From: Cristatella mucedo
Lineage: Eukaryota > Bryozoa > Phylactolaemata > Cristatellidae
Direction of reading: 5' to 3'
Assembly: GCA_009760855.2 (NCBI GenBank)
Contig: WPIO01000029.1
Span: forward strand, 1,485,001 to 1,549,000
Length of the DNA stretch: 64,000 nucleotides
Both the position numbers and the translations under genes were made by a program. Positions 11,924-23,193 of the stretch are shown piece by piece; positions within the stretch are counted from its first letter, which is position 1, and each line of letters begins with the position of its first letter. Under the pieces are notes generated by a model, which was not told the origin of the DNA, searched no databases, and saw nothing but the letters and a program-made list of their open reading frames with translations.

Positions 11924-14900
11924 CTGAGTGCAAACAGAGCGTGGCCGGCTGCATCAATGGCACATTGCCGGGAGTAGGGGGGGCCACCAGGCAGCATATG
12001 AGAGCCACAGCAGAAGAAGCAGCACAGCTCGCTGGGTCGCACGTTGAGTGACTGACGAACGCTCAGCAGCCAGCAGCACGTGACATGTCAGCATAAACTA
12101 GGCAACAAAATACTACAAATCTCAAATAAATGGAGAAATAAGTAGAAGAAAAGCCCCAAGCCCTACATGAGAGTGCATAAAAGATGAAAGCTGGCAAGAG
12201 AGGAGCAAACAGACAGAGATGTGCAGACCGGTACAGAAAAACAGGGAGAGGGAGGCAAGAATTAAAGATGAGATGAAAACAAAATGAGATTAATGAATAA
12301 TAAGAGAGGGGGATAAAAGAAATAAGATGGTGGGGAGGAAGGGAGAAAATGAGCTAGTGGAGAGGTAACGAGTGAGAGACCAGGAGAGAGAAAGGAGTGA
12401 GAGAGCAAGATGGGGAGCATGTGGGGTACTAGCTTCTTTGTAAAAATGTCAAGTTTTGGAGTGGAATGTTGTGACGTCAGTATGTAGTGAGTTCCAGGCT
12501 TTGGGAGCAAACAAGCTGAAGGAGAATGTGGGAATGAGAACAGGAGAAAGAATATTTAATTCGTGCATATAGCACCAAAAAGATAACTCATCTGCCGGCA
12601 TTAATTCTCTTAAAGATCAAGCGCCGGGCGACGTCTGCCGCTGCTTGAGCAGATGCAGACGTACAGTGGCAAGCAAAAGCAGCGCTAGCAAAGTGTCCCT
12701 GAGGTACAACGAAACTCTTGGAATAAGCTGTGCATCACATAGCTGCCAGTCTGTCCACTGCCTGCTGGTGACCCAGTGTACCTTCCCACGACCTTACTTA
12801 TACAGGATGCTGCTTGAGCCTGGCATTTTTTGGACGATGACACCACGATGCCCCTTCGATTAGGTTCAGGGAGGCCACAACCCGGTGGTCCCCCATGCCT
12901 ATGTCTGTCTCCATCCTACATTGTACGAGCAGCCGTTGTTGATGGGCAGCCAATGCAACTGAAGCACTCAGTATGTGACATCGAGTACTTGCTGAAACCG
13001 AGCCGCGCTCAATCGCGCACCCTGCAACCGGACAGAGCGTGTCTTCGGTCTCCGGCAAAAAGCCAACAAGACGTTGGCTCCCGAGCCTCACTTGCATTCA
13101 AGGATTTTTTGACATGCCCCGAAAATACATTTCTTTGGTTTGGCATGCTCTGTCTGTCCCAATTTCAATGGCCAAGCACAATACACGGACCGGCAGCTGT
13201 CAACGAAGACCCATAGCCTCGGGTGGGCGTAACAACTCCGAACGAGGATAACGCTCATGCAGCCGGACGGCCGTCCAACTCGACGCGACAGGCATGGGGC
13301 ACAGGTCCACCACTCGGACGTGACACGACCGAGGAAGGTAGGACACCACCACCACCACCACCACCACCACCACCACCACCACCACCACCTCCTTCTCCTC
13401 ACCAGAACCCTCATGCACAGGGCCATCGCTGGACGGACGACGGCTGCGCAGCACACGGGCCGACACGCACTGCACAGCCCCCCCCCAAGAAGAAGGCGTT
13501 TCGGCGCCCTTCGCGTGAGGCCATGCACGACCGTCTAGCGTGAATGCTGAGCTGGCTGAAGGGCGCAGCCTGAGCTCTCTGAGGCTGCTGCTGCTGCATG
13601 TGCGCTGCCACTAATTTTTTGTAACAATTCGTGTCGGCTCTACAGGAAAGACGTGACAGGCTATGACATCGCTTGCAGTCACCGGGTGGGCATCGGCAGC
13701 GCGGCACTCAGGCAGAACGACTGGCAGAAATGGTGCACCGATCAAGACCGCGGCCACTGTCGCCAGTCATGGCCTGCGGGCGTGCAGGCTGCATTAACTC
13801 AGGTCATATGATCACGCCTGCGCGCACGTTCGTTCGAAGCACACGGCATGCGCGCTGCGGTATAGCGACCACTGACCGTTCTTCTCGCAGTAGGAAGCAG
13901 CAGCCTCACTAGTCCTGAACTGCAGCGACAAGTTTGCCAGCGGGTCGGCCCTGCAGTGAGTGACACACACAGACCACAGTTGTCAGCCGAGAAGGCTCTC
14001 GGCACGGTCTGCCGATCATGCCATAAAGGGGCATGCAAAGCCACGAATGCCCTCGATGTGAGTGCAGCAAGATCGGCAGCGAGGCACGGTGAGCAGGCAG
14101 CAGCAGCCATTGCCATTGACCAGCGTGCAAAAATGGAGGAAAAAAGATCAGTGAAGAAGAGACCCAGAAGTCGACCTATCACTCAAGCTCTAGCCAGCCA
14201 CGGTCTAGACTTTCGAGTGCAGCAGCTGCTGCCATCGCAGCTGCAACGGCAGCTGGCGTCGGTCTGGTGGAATGCTAATTTGCAGACAGACACGGATCAC
14301 CTGCACAATGACGGCCGATGGGAAAGGGTTCGCACAGCGTAGCAAGCAGCCACCTCTCAGTTAATTGAGTGCGAGAGGCTAGCCCCTCGTCCCAGTAGCT
14401 TGACTCCGACCCTCGGGCGAACGGCACATGCACGAGCACGTGCTCGCACAAGAGCGTGCACAGCAGACAGTCGTAGGCTTTGCAGCAACTACCAAATAAT
14501 ATGGCTGTGCACCGACTGCACCGCTGCCTTTTCGACTGCTCCGCTGCCTTTTCGACTGCTCGCGAGGAAGCGCATTAACAGACGGCCCGCCGAGGAAGAC
14601 ATGCTTCGGCCATGCAGGCCGACGCTCCAACGTCGAGAGGGAAGAAGAGCTCATATGCACAGTTAAGCTGACGTCATTCGCACGAAACAGGAGCCGCCGA
14701 CGTGCAGCGCTCGGCTGCTACACTTGAAGAGCAGGAGCTCTCGAAGGGCGGCAGCTAACGGTGGCTGATGCCGTGTGCAGAACCGCTACTGAAGAATACG
14801 AAAACCCTCAAAGGGGGGTGTCAAGAAAATACCTATAAAATGTGTCCGACAATCAAATATGTGTTTATGGTACCTTTCGAAAGACAAATATGTTAGAACT

Positions 14901-17900
14901 GGGATTGGAAGTTCTGACGACTTCCAAGTGAAAGAAAAATTTGTTATGCAAACCATGCCTAACCCGGATGTAAACCGGAAGCAACAAATCTACAAATAAA
15001 AATGTACCAATCTCTGCATCATATGCGACTTGTATCCCAACTTGTCGAACCTTGGTAGATCGCTATAGATGCTTGAAGCTTGTTGAGGTGCATACCTGTG
15101 ACTTTTATACAGCTTCATTTCCAGGGTTGGTTGGTGCCTTGTAAATTAAATAACTCAACTTATACGCCATCAAACGTCCTTGTGCTTTATTTTCCGTAAT
15201 CGTGGACATATATAACCAATTGTATCAAACCGAAATCAAAAATATTAAAAACTAGGGTAAAAAAGCAGAGCTGAACTCACATTTCAAATTTCACTCCGAT
15301 GCGTATTAGCTGAGTTTAATTTAATTTACAAGGCACCAACCAACCCTGGAAATGAAGCTGTATAAAAGCCACAAGTATGCACCTCAACAAGCTTCAAGCA
15401 TCTATAGCGATCTACCAAGGTTCGACAAGTTGGAATACAAGTCGCATATGATGCAGAGATCGGTAAATCTTTTATTTGTATTTTTTGCTTCCGGTTTACA
15501 TCCGGGTTAGGCATGGTTTGCATAACAAATTTTTCCTTTCATGCGGAAGTCGTCAGAACTTCATATCCCAGCTATAACATATTTGTCTTTCGAAAGGTGC
15601 CATACACACATATTCGATTGTCAGACAAATGTTATAGGTATTTTCTTGACTTTCCCCCTTAAGATGCCGGTCAAGGGGTCTAGGTGCAGGTGACAGCGAG
15701 CGTTCACAAGATGAGCTCGCACAGTTCGGTGGTGCAAATTGCTGTGGAGGATCGGCAGACTTGTTGAATGGATTCATGCACGGACTCCATCCTTCGTGCT
15801 GATTTTTTGCAGATTGAGATGTCCAGCGCAGACTACTAGAAAAGTCCCCAAATGGCATGAGCAGGCGGACCAGAGATGCCAATCTCACTATCAGAGGTCG
15901 AGATCGAGAGCTACATATAGGTGTCCGTGTGGCAAAAACACAACCTTGTCGCCTGTGAGATCGAACCAATAACAGCTGCCAGTAGCGAGTGATCGCATGT
16001 CACTCTAACTTACGGTTCAAGTCCAGATATCCCATCGACAAACATTCGGTATCACGACTGGTTGAACTGAAAAAGCAGGCCTCAAACGAATTGCTATCCT
16101 TTCCATAGCCAACATGGGCTGCACATGAGTAGCCCTACATAACTTGTCATCCTTGAAGCTATACATAATAGAGGTGTGTGGCAAATGCCCCACCAGACAA
16201 GAAGTGTGGACTCGACAAATGGACAGAACTCAAATCATCTTATCTGGTTACATATTAATGTATTTGATGACCGAGGTCTTGGGCTCGAAACCCGTGGCAT
16301 ATGTGAAGCGCCTGAATAGAAATTAAGTTCTCTTAGGGTGCTATACAAATGAATTATATTATTATTATTACTATAGTCCCGGCCATTCGTTAAGCTGAGC
16401 TTACTTCATCAAAGCTCCACGAATGGTGACACATGACCCGATGCAGTATTCCTGCACAGACAGTATTGCCATCGAGTTTTGAACTGAAACCATTTACCTG
16501 ATTTTGTGTGTGTTTGATCACCTATTGCATATCAAATGACTATGCATAAAGTGCATGCATGGTGGGCAACTCAGATTTATTCACGAATTGAGACTAGTAG
16601 TACACATACAGATAGCAACTATGTAACCTTGATCTGCCAACCACAGATACAGAGGGTCAGCAGGCCTAACCATCACCACTCCCTGCCCCAAAATAGGCCC
16701 TTCAGCCCTCCTGCAAGTGATTGCCCTTGATAGAGTCAAGGTTTGACAATGCCTTAGGTCAAGCCTTAGCTGCCTATTATTCCCAACACACACAGAATGT
16801 CACGAGCAAATATCGAACAGATGCAAAGACCAGCAGACTGTCGAAGCAGCTGAACAACGACGAGCACCAAAAGTGCCTCGGCCCATTCAGTGCTATAAGT
16901 AGCCTGGGTCACCTAACTCGGTCGCATCATATAGCATAGTGTGATGCAATTACATTGCTCTTGGTCTGAAAAACGGTGATGTCAATTCGACGACAGTCAG
17001 CATAGTCATTTGTGCAACACTGGCAGACTGGATGATGATTGGGTTCATTTGGCAGCAATCCAGGGCAGTTAGCAAACAAGGGACTTCCCAAGCCGACGAC
17101 TCATGAATGCTGACTACACTGACAGCGAGATGTGATTGATTGTGAAATCTATATGGCCACTCAACAATAGACCTGCCAATAGGAAACCATCAAGCAACTT
17201 ACTAAGCTTCTGTTAAGTTGATTATGTCCAATTAACACGCTTAGGGTGGCTACTCACGAGATCAATGCATTTGTCAAGGCACGCTAAATTCCCAAAAGCC
17301 ACTGATGCAATACTGGCTAAATTCCCAAAAGCCACTGATGCAATACTGCATCTTGGGCTGGTCAATTTGTGTGCATAATAGCCTCAGCCCTACCCCTCAA
17401 ATGAGTAGCATGAACTCGAGAAGCTAAATAGTGTTGCCTCGAATAGCATAGAAGAAGAAAAACCGCCTCGTATCTCTTTAAAGCCACGTATTACGTAAGA
17501 CCAGAGCAGCAAGCACATAAGAAGACGAAGCCATGCTGTACAGTCACTTCATGCAGTGCTATATCATCCAGATATGCACCGCTAGTACAAAAGCCATCGT
17601 TGATTTAGAAAGTGCAGCTTTTCAGCATTCGTTGGTAGATAAGATAAGCAGTACTGTGTTTTCACATGTCCTCAGTATTGCTTTATCCAAGATAGGGCTG
17701 GGAAATTAAAACGAAATCTGCACGGAGAGCTTTGACAACAGTCAGTCCAACTTGCAACAGAAACTTGATACTGCAGCTGCGATCAAGAGGCTGGCAAAAC
17801 ATGCAACAAATAATAGCACTGACTGTCTTTTCTTACAAAGCCGGCCTTGTCCAACCAAGCCTGTGCACAGTATTGCATGCCAATCAGTTATATACTTGAC

Positions 17901-20900
17901 AGTTCACACAATCTGCCTAGTTCGTTGGATCACGTTGGATCATCGTAGATCAAATGCTTTCCTAGATATTAATGTTGTTGCTGCACCCCGTAGCCGCCGC
18001 GGTGGCCGGAACCGCCAGGTCGGACGCCGCTCGTTGGGCAGGAACTGCTAACTGAGTACCCGCTCGTTTGGTATTGCTATCATGGTCTCGAACCACTCAG
18101 CATGCTCTCCCACATGCGTCAATGTGAATCTCTCTAACTAATTGGTCATCAGGCCTGTTGTAACTCCATCGGCCAGACTTAACACTTGCCTTTGGAATCC
18201 TGGCTCAATGTGCAATAAAACTCTGGTAATAAGCGACCTTATTTCTTAAAATGGTATCGACCTGCTCGCCCTAACTGAAGCTTGGCTAAAATCGATAAAC
18301 TGCCCGACAATTAAAGATGCTAACCCGTCTGGTTTCTCGTTCTTTCACACCCCTAGATCAATCAAAACTGGAGGTGGAGTTGCTATTATCGTGCGCTCGA
18401 AATTCAACTTCAAGCCCCGAAGCAGTCTTTTGAATCAATTGTCTTGGTCTTATCCGAAAACAAGCTACCAATAGTGGCAGTAGTCTATGGCCCACCAGGT
18501 ACCAAATCCTCCTTTATCTTAGATTTCTCCGATCTCATTTCGATTCCGTGTGCAAGAAATCGATCCTTCCTCGTTATGGGTGATTTCAACGTTCACTTTG
18601 ATAACTTATCTGACGCTTTCAGCACCGAATTTCGTGCATTGACTGACTCCTTGTCTCTTGTGGCTCATGTGCATGGCCCTACTCACATCAAGAGTCACAC
18701 ACTCGACCAGATTTTTTCATACAACTGCACTTTGTCATAACAAATTATTACCAAATCCTGTTTATCTGACCACATGCAGATCTCATTCAATCTACAGTGT
18801 GTGCCTACCTCCTCCTCTAAAATAACCTGTGAATCGCAAAACCTCAAGACCCTTGACATCGATGCTATCCGTGCTAGAATATTTGCTTCACCTCTGCTGC
18901 TCAGTCCTCCCTCCGATCAGCCATCATTGGTAGATAGCTACAACATGACACTAGCTGACACGCTTGACGAGTTTGCACCTCTGACAAAGCACACTGTGCG
19001 CCCTCGCCCAGAAGGCCTATGGTTTACCACAGACATTAAACTACCTAGGTCTACTAAGCACAAGCTTGAAAAAGCATACACAAGATCGGGACTGACTGTC
19101 CATCGACAGGCATATGAATAATAATAATAATAATAATAATTCACTTGATAAAGCGCCCTCAGAGAACTTAATCTCTCTCTAGGTGCTTTACATTTGCTGC
19201 AAAGTGAAATGCAATTGAATGGTAAGTAAAATCATGCTTGAAAAACAAACAAAATGAATAATATGGTTAGGGGTGACATGCACAGGGTCAGCATGCGAAT
19301 GTGGTTAGTGGTATGAAGACTACTGTAGGTCGCACCAATCGATCCTAGCAAAGGCCAAGTCTAGCTTCTATAAAAACATTGTTGAATCACAGATGCACAA
19401 TCCAAAAATGCTGATGTTGACGATCAACCATCTCAACCGCTCCCAGATTAGCTCCTTACCTGATGATCCTTGTGATGATCTAACCGATCGCTTCTCTTGA
19501 TTCTTTGTGCAGAAGATAGACAAAATCAGGGAGTCCATCCCTGCGATGACAACATCCCCACTAGAATTCTGTTCCCCGTTCATGGCTCCACCTCAATGTC
19601 TACATTCAAGCAGGTAACTAGTGATCTAGTCCTGAAGTTCGTATCCCAATCAAAGAAGACAACAAGTCCTCTGGACCCCATTCCCACTGTCCTGCTCCTA
19701 CGTTGCATTGATCTGCTGCTGCCATGCATAACTAACATTATTAATATGTCATTAGCCTCAGGTCATGTCCCAGCACCTTTCAACAAAGTTGTAGTCAGGC
19801 CATTTCTCAAGAAAGCGACACTAGACCAAGAGAACTTTAGCAACTACCGCCCAGTCTCCCTTCTACCATTCCTATCAAAGACACTGGAATGGGTCGTGGC
19901 AGACCAGCTGAACTCATATATCGAAAATTCAAACCTTGCTAGTAAGTTCCAGTCTGGCTTTAGAGCTAATCACTCCACAGAGTCAGCATTGCTTAAGGTA
20001 TACAACAAACTACTTAGGAATGTAGACATGGGTAGAGTGTCTCTGCTTGTTTTGCTCGATCTTTCGGCAGCTTTTGACACCATCGATCACAAAGTTCTTC
20101 TAGAGCGCCTCTCATCTCGCCTGGGCATCACTGGCACTGCTCTGCAGTGGTTCAGGTCCTATCTCAGTGGGATACTCCGGAGTATTGACGTGAATGGACA
20201 AAGATCATCCGAGGTACCTCTAAAATATGGGGTACCTCAGGGCTCCGTGCTAGGTCCGGTTCTTTTCACGGTCTATACTCTTCCTCTTGCCGATTTGATT
20301 GCCAAGCACAATCTAGGCTTTCACTTCTATGCGGATGACACTCAGTTGTACCTTTGCTTTGATCCCTCCCAGCCTTCGAGCACCTCAAATTCTCTCAACT
20401 CACTTGCTGCATGTATTGATGACATCCGCACATGGATGGCAGCAAATTTTCTAAAACTTAACGATGATAAAACTAACTTACTAGTTATGGGCAAACCCAG
20501 TGTGATTCAGAAATTGGAAAGGCTGACGCTCAAAATTGGCTCTGCCAGCATATCTCCAGTTGAATCAGCTCGAAATCTAGGTGTCATATTCCAAAGCGAC
20601 CTCTCGTTAGACGACTACATCAGCTCCACAGTCAAATCTGCCTATTTTCAGCCTCATAACATTGCTAAAATTCGGGCCTGTTTAGATAAAAATACCACGT
20701 CCAAGTTGGTCCATGCATTCGTGACATCTCGTCTCGACTTCTGCAACTCACTGCTCACTGGCCTACCAGCATGTGCGATCAGGCGATTGCAGCTGGTGCA
20801 AAACTCGGCAGCTAGGCTTGTCTGTCGTGAGCGTCGCACTTGCCACATTACTCCACTTCTCGCCGACCTGCACTGGCTACCAGTCAAGCAACGGATTGAC

Positions 20901-23193
20901 TTCAAGGTTTTGTCCCTCACTTTTAGGTCACTTCATTTTTTGGCTCCAGCCTATCTCTCAGATATACTCCCCCATCAGATCAAGCATAGTACCACCTGCT
21001 TTTCGGAATCCAATAGTCTACAAATACCTCGTACAAACCTCAAATCCTTAGGAGACCCTGCATTTAGTTTGTATGCTCCCAAAGCCTGGAACTCCCTCCT
21101 GACTTGCGTCAGAACATCCCCTGACTTGACCACATTTAAAAAGAACTTAAAAAACACCTGTTTATAACAGCATTTAGTGGGTCCCTGTGATTTGTCCTTT
21201 ATGTGCTTATGCGTGCTGACACTGTGCATGCTGCCACTAACCACATTTGCATGCTGACCCTGTGCATGTCACCCTTAACCATGCTATTCATGTTATTTGT
21301 TTATCAAGCATAATACTACTCAACATTCAATTGCATTTCCCTTTGCAGCAAATGTAAAGCACCTAGAAAGAGATTAAGTTCTCTGAGGGCGCTTTATCAA
21401 GTGCATTATTATGATTATTATTATTATTATCACGGATCATCCTAAAATTCCACATTATAAAGTCACGAACAAGAGAAACCTAGACTGCCCTGCGATTTAT
21501 CAGCAACAGTTTCTACTTTGATCCAGCATGCTATAGCATCTGCTCATACCCAAGATGTGGCATAGAAACTAAGGACAATCCTCTCTGCACAGCTCTGACA
21601 GCAGATCGTCTACCCTGCAGTCAAGACATGAAGCAGTGACTGGGATATATACGTGGCAAAAAAGCTATACAAACTAGCATGGATATCCTTTCTTACAATA
21701 CTAACCTTATCGAACTACGTCGCAGCATAGATTTTCTATACATTCGGAATTGCTATACAGTTTACATAGCGTTGGTGCACTGAAGACATGAACATCCTGA
21801 AATGCAACGGGGTCCTCGTGGACAAGTGAAGCAAAAATGCAGCAGCTGTATGGTAGCATTGGTAGCCAAGCTCCCCTTTACAATTCGGATGGCATAATTG
21901 TAAACACGGCGGATAACAAGCTCCTGCAGCCAGTCTGCGCTGTGGTGCTACTCCCACCGTGCAAAAGCAAACAGGGAAGGCAGAAGCTTACCAATCAGTT
22001 TTTGCATCCTCAGCATCAACTGCAAAACTAGAGGCTTTTTTTCAATGGCCATAACATGGCCTCGGCAGCCATCTGAGCACCCATATAGGTTTCATAATGT
22101 CGTAGCATGCTAACCATGGTACATCCCTATTCATTGAATCCACTCGCTACTGCTGCTGCTCACTATCACAGTATTACAAGAGACCTCAGGGGCAGCTATT
22201 CACATAGTAGTACTTGGGACTTGGAATAAAACAAACCATTACGTATAAGAAGACCAGGAGCGGGCGTGCTGCAAAAACACGAAACTTCTTTCTACCCGAT
22301 TTCGAAACGTCAAAACTGGTTGAGCAAAAAACCACCTTTTAGTTTGGCACCCTCGTTTCTTCTAAAAGCCTCCTCCTCAGCGATAAGTCATTGCCATTCA
22401 AATAACGAACAAGTGGACCAGTGGTTGACCTCCACACTGCGCATGCCGGGCCGTATTTCCTTGCTGCATCGTTTTAGCTGGCATCGTATTCAAGGATCCG
22501 AGGCTCTGGAGGGGTGGCTAAGGGCAAGAAATGCTAAGCTAACTTCTCACTTCTTTTTCACAGAGACAGAAAAACCAAAGGAGCGAGAATTAGTTAGAAA
22601 TTAGCAAGCTCCTGGCAGCTAGCTAGCTAAGCCCACGGGCCTACCACCAGTGCTAGCCACAAGCCGGCCATGGCTGGCTGGCTGGACGTCTGGGGCATAG
22701 AGAGAGCGCCAGCAACTCGGCGGGCACATGCACACAGTTTGACGTCAGCAAGAGCAGACAAAGACCAAAGCACACGTACGATGATGTCCAGCCCATCAGC
22801 GGATTCTCCCAGCGCTCTTGGGTGTCGAATTCGACCCTCCACTTGTGCGTCTGATTCGTGCCTGACTGCATGACACTCCTGGCTGGCACGTAGATGCGTG
22901 CCCGGCGCGTCTTGATGTGCTCCTCCGGTATGCCACTGATGCTCGAGATGTCAGTCTGCAAAGCGACGCGTGAGGCGCACTCACTTTCACTCTCTGCACG
23001 TCGAGCGACATAGCTGGCTGTGGCAGCGAGATGGAATGGCCTCTAGCAGCGAGCAGGGGGGGGGGGCACGAATGCGAACAGGATGCAGCAGCACAAGTCG
23101 GGGGAGGGGGACTGAAGAAGGCCTGCACACACCTCGCCCTTGGTGTATGACCGTAGAGGCCACACCGAGGCCGGCAGCTCACCCAGGTCCACC
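11820..23193 (-). CDS. NDUFS4: NDUFS4, complex I 18 kDa subunit (multi-exon gene, 5' exon not found)
   Basis: NDUFS4 is a nuclear-encoded accessory subunit of mitochondrial NADH:ubiquinone oxidoreductase, on the matrix arm, needed for late assembly and stability of the N module. Three exons are certain and one is tentative. Joined, they give about 137 residues with the family landmarks in order: [43 protein letters not shown], and the C-terminus [18 protein letters not shown]. Every junction is GT-AG and the phases agree (1, 0, 2, 1). The human protein is 175 residues with a presequence of about 42; the missing part here is that presequence, so at least one upstream exon is expected beyond 23193. 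The intron from 13951 to 22779 is 8.8 kb and holds a foldback element and a nearly full LINE in antisense. Recognition is from memory of the family; no search was run. Confidence 0.95.
12416..12560 (-). mobile_element. LINE family A short antisense fragment
   Basis: GAGTTCCAGGCTTTGGGAGCAAACAAGCT is the reverse of the LWNSLP/AWNSLP coding block seen in other copies. It lies in the last NDUFS4 intron. Confidence 0.6.
13344..13389 (+). repeat. (CCA)n microsatellite in the last NDUFS4 intron
   Basis: About 15 ACC units. His, Pro or Trp/Val runs in the overlapping frames are artefacts. Confidence 0.95.
13877..13950 (-). CDS. NDUFS4: NDUFS4 short internal exon
   Basis: This 74-base exon lies between acceptor CACTGCAG and donor AACG|GTCAGT. 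It carries G, then 24 codons ([11 protein letters not shown]...YCEKN), then G. It matches the human ADPLSNMVLTF...FAEKN segment, and both split codons close correctly with the flanking exons. The conserved Ala before EKN is Cys here. Confidence 0.93.
14521..14560 (+). repeat. Perfect 20-bp tandem duplication
   Basis: CCGCTGCCTTTTCGACTGCT occurs twice in a row. Confidence 0.95.
14811..15661. mobile_element. Foldback (long inverted repeat) element in an NDUFS4 intron
   Basis: The left arm (about 14811-15170) and right arm (about 15296-15661) are inverted copies. Examples are AAGTCAAGAAAATACCTATA ends, CATGCCTAACCCGGATGTAAACCGGAAGC and CCTTGTAAATTAAA with their reverse complements. The unique centre is about 125 bases. 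Sequence AAGGGGG/CCCCCTT marks the outer ends. No open frame of transposase type is present, so it is a non-autonomous DNA element. I could not define a target duplication. Confidence 0.88.
15662..16234. other. NDUFS4 intron sequence, nothing recognised
   Basis: Single-copy-looking intron DNA lies between the foldback element and a SINE-2 copy. Confidence 0.5.
16235..16375 (+). mobile_element. SINE-2 copy with LINE-like tail
   Basis: A B-box-like GGTCTTGGGCTCGAAACCC is followed by GTGGCATATGTGAAGCGCCTG, then AGAAATTAAGTTCTCTTAGGGTGC and ATTATTATTATTA. The tail is a near copy of the family A LINE 3' end. Confidence 0.75.
16376..17929. other. NDUFS4 intron sequence
   Basis: Apart from the 33-bp duplication at 17283, I see no repeat or exon. 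The sequence leads into the 5' part of the LINE near 17930. Confidence 0.5.
17283..17348 (+). repeat. Perfect 33-bp tandem duplication
   Basis: The unit begins GCTAAATTCCCAAAAGCC and ends GCAATACTG. Two exact copies lie side by side in the NDUFS4 intron. Confidence 0.95.
19110..19315 (-). mobile_element. LINE family A 3' tail nested antisense in a family A copy
   Basis: AATAATAATAATAATAATAATTCACTTGATAAAGCGCCCTCAGAGAACTT is the reversed 3' end. About 190 bases follow, and then the host LINE resumes with coding sequence at about 19320. Confidence 0.85.
19497..21167 (+). CDS. LINE family A reverse transcriptase, open 556-residue frame
   Basis: This is the reverse-transcriptase part of a non-LTR retrotransposon, which copies its RNA at a nicked target. 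Visible motifs are [16 protein letters not shown] (about residues 117-132), [13 protein letters not shown] with the first catalytic Asp at residue 188, [12 protein letters not shown] (about 245), the catalytic YADD at 278-281, and a C-terminal domain with [13 protein letters not shown] and AWNSL. The opening is only the first in-frame codon after a TGA region; the natural frame would begin upstream with the endonuclease. The intact RT frame suggests a fairly young insertion. Other copies show the family is abundant here. Confidence 0.9.
   Translation: MILCAEDRQNQGVHPCDDNIPTRILFPVHGSTSMSTFKQVTSDLVLKFVSQSKKTTSPLDPIPTVLLLRCIDLLLPCITNIINMSLASGHVPAPFNKVVVRPFLKKATLDQENFSNYRPVSLLPFLSKTLEWVVADQLNSYIENSNLASKFQSGFRANHSTESALLKVYNKLLRNVDMGRVSLLVLLDLSAAFDTIDHKVLLERLSSRLGITGTALQWFRSYLSGILRSIDVNGQRSSEVPLKYGVPQGSVLGPVLFTVYTLPLADLIAKHNLGFHFYADDTQLYLCFDPSQPSSTSNSLNSLAACIDDIRTWMAANFLKLNDDKTNLLVMGKPSVIQKLERLTLKIGSASISPVESARNLGVIFQSDLSLDDYISSTVKSAYFQPHNIAKIRACLDKNTTSKLVHAFVTSRLDFCNSLLTGLPACAIRRLQLVQNSAARLVCRERRTCHITPLLADLHWLPVKQRIDFKVLSLTFRSLHFLAPAYLSDILPHQIKHSTTCFSESNSLQIPRTNLKSLGDPAFSLYAPKAWNSLLTCVRTSPDLTTFKKNLKNTCL
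21431..22779. other. NDUFS4 intron sequence, nothing recognised
   Basis: The stretch lies between the LINE tail and the NDUFS4 core exon donor. No additional exon fits the protein, which is already continuous across this intron. Confidence 0.6.
22780..22955 (-). CDS. NDUFS4: NDUFS4 core exon
   Basis: This exon of 58 codons plus two bases runs from acceptor TTTGCAG to donor TC|GTACGT. It encodes [18 protein letters not shown] through [12 protein letters not shown], the most conserved part of NDUFS4. The split serine codon (TC|G) is completed by the next exon at 13950. Confidence 0.96.
23133..23193 (-). CDS. NDUFS4: NDUFS4 tentative upstream exon
   Basis: A 61-base open stretch lies between an acceptor ending ATCAG and a donor GAG|GTGTGT on the minus strand. 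It reads one base plus 20 codons, ending SYTKGE, and its donor phase 0 fits the next exon. The position matches the poorly conserved segment before the ITTLTG/ISSISG motif. It lacks a strong family signature, so it rests on splice sites and phase only. Confidence 0.5.

Larger units (their letters stand above)
17930..21430 (+). mobile_element. LINE family A, best copy (L2/CR1 type)
   Basis: The element reads from a basic segment ([16 protein letters not shown], about 17995) through an APE-type endonuclease (ALTEAWLKS near 18265, [10 protein letters not shown] near 18370, [12 protein letters not shown] near 18570) and reverse transcriptase (19.8-20.5 kb) to a 3' UTR. It ends in TAAAGCACCTAGAAAGAGATTAAG, TTCTCTGAGGGCGCTTTATC and a TTA microsatellite. 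The endonuclease part has stops and a 190-base antisense tail insertion at about 19110. It lies antisense in the long NDUFS4 intron. Confidence 0.92.

Noticed and set aside
13223-13543. Pro- and His-run frames
   Set aside because: They come from the CCA microsatellite in an NDUFS4 intron.
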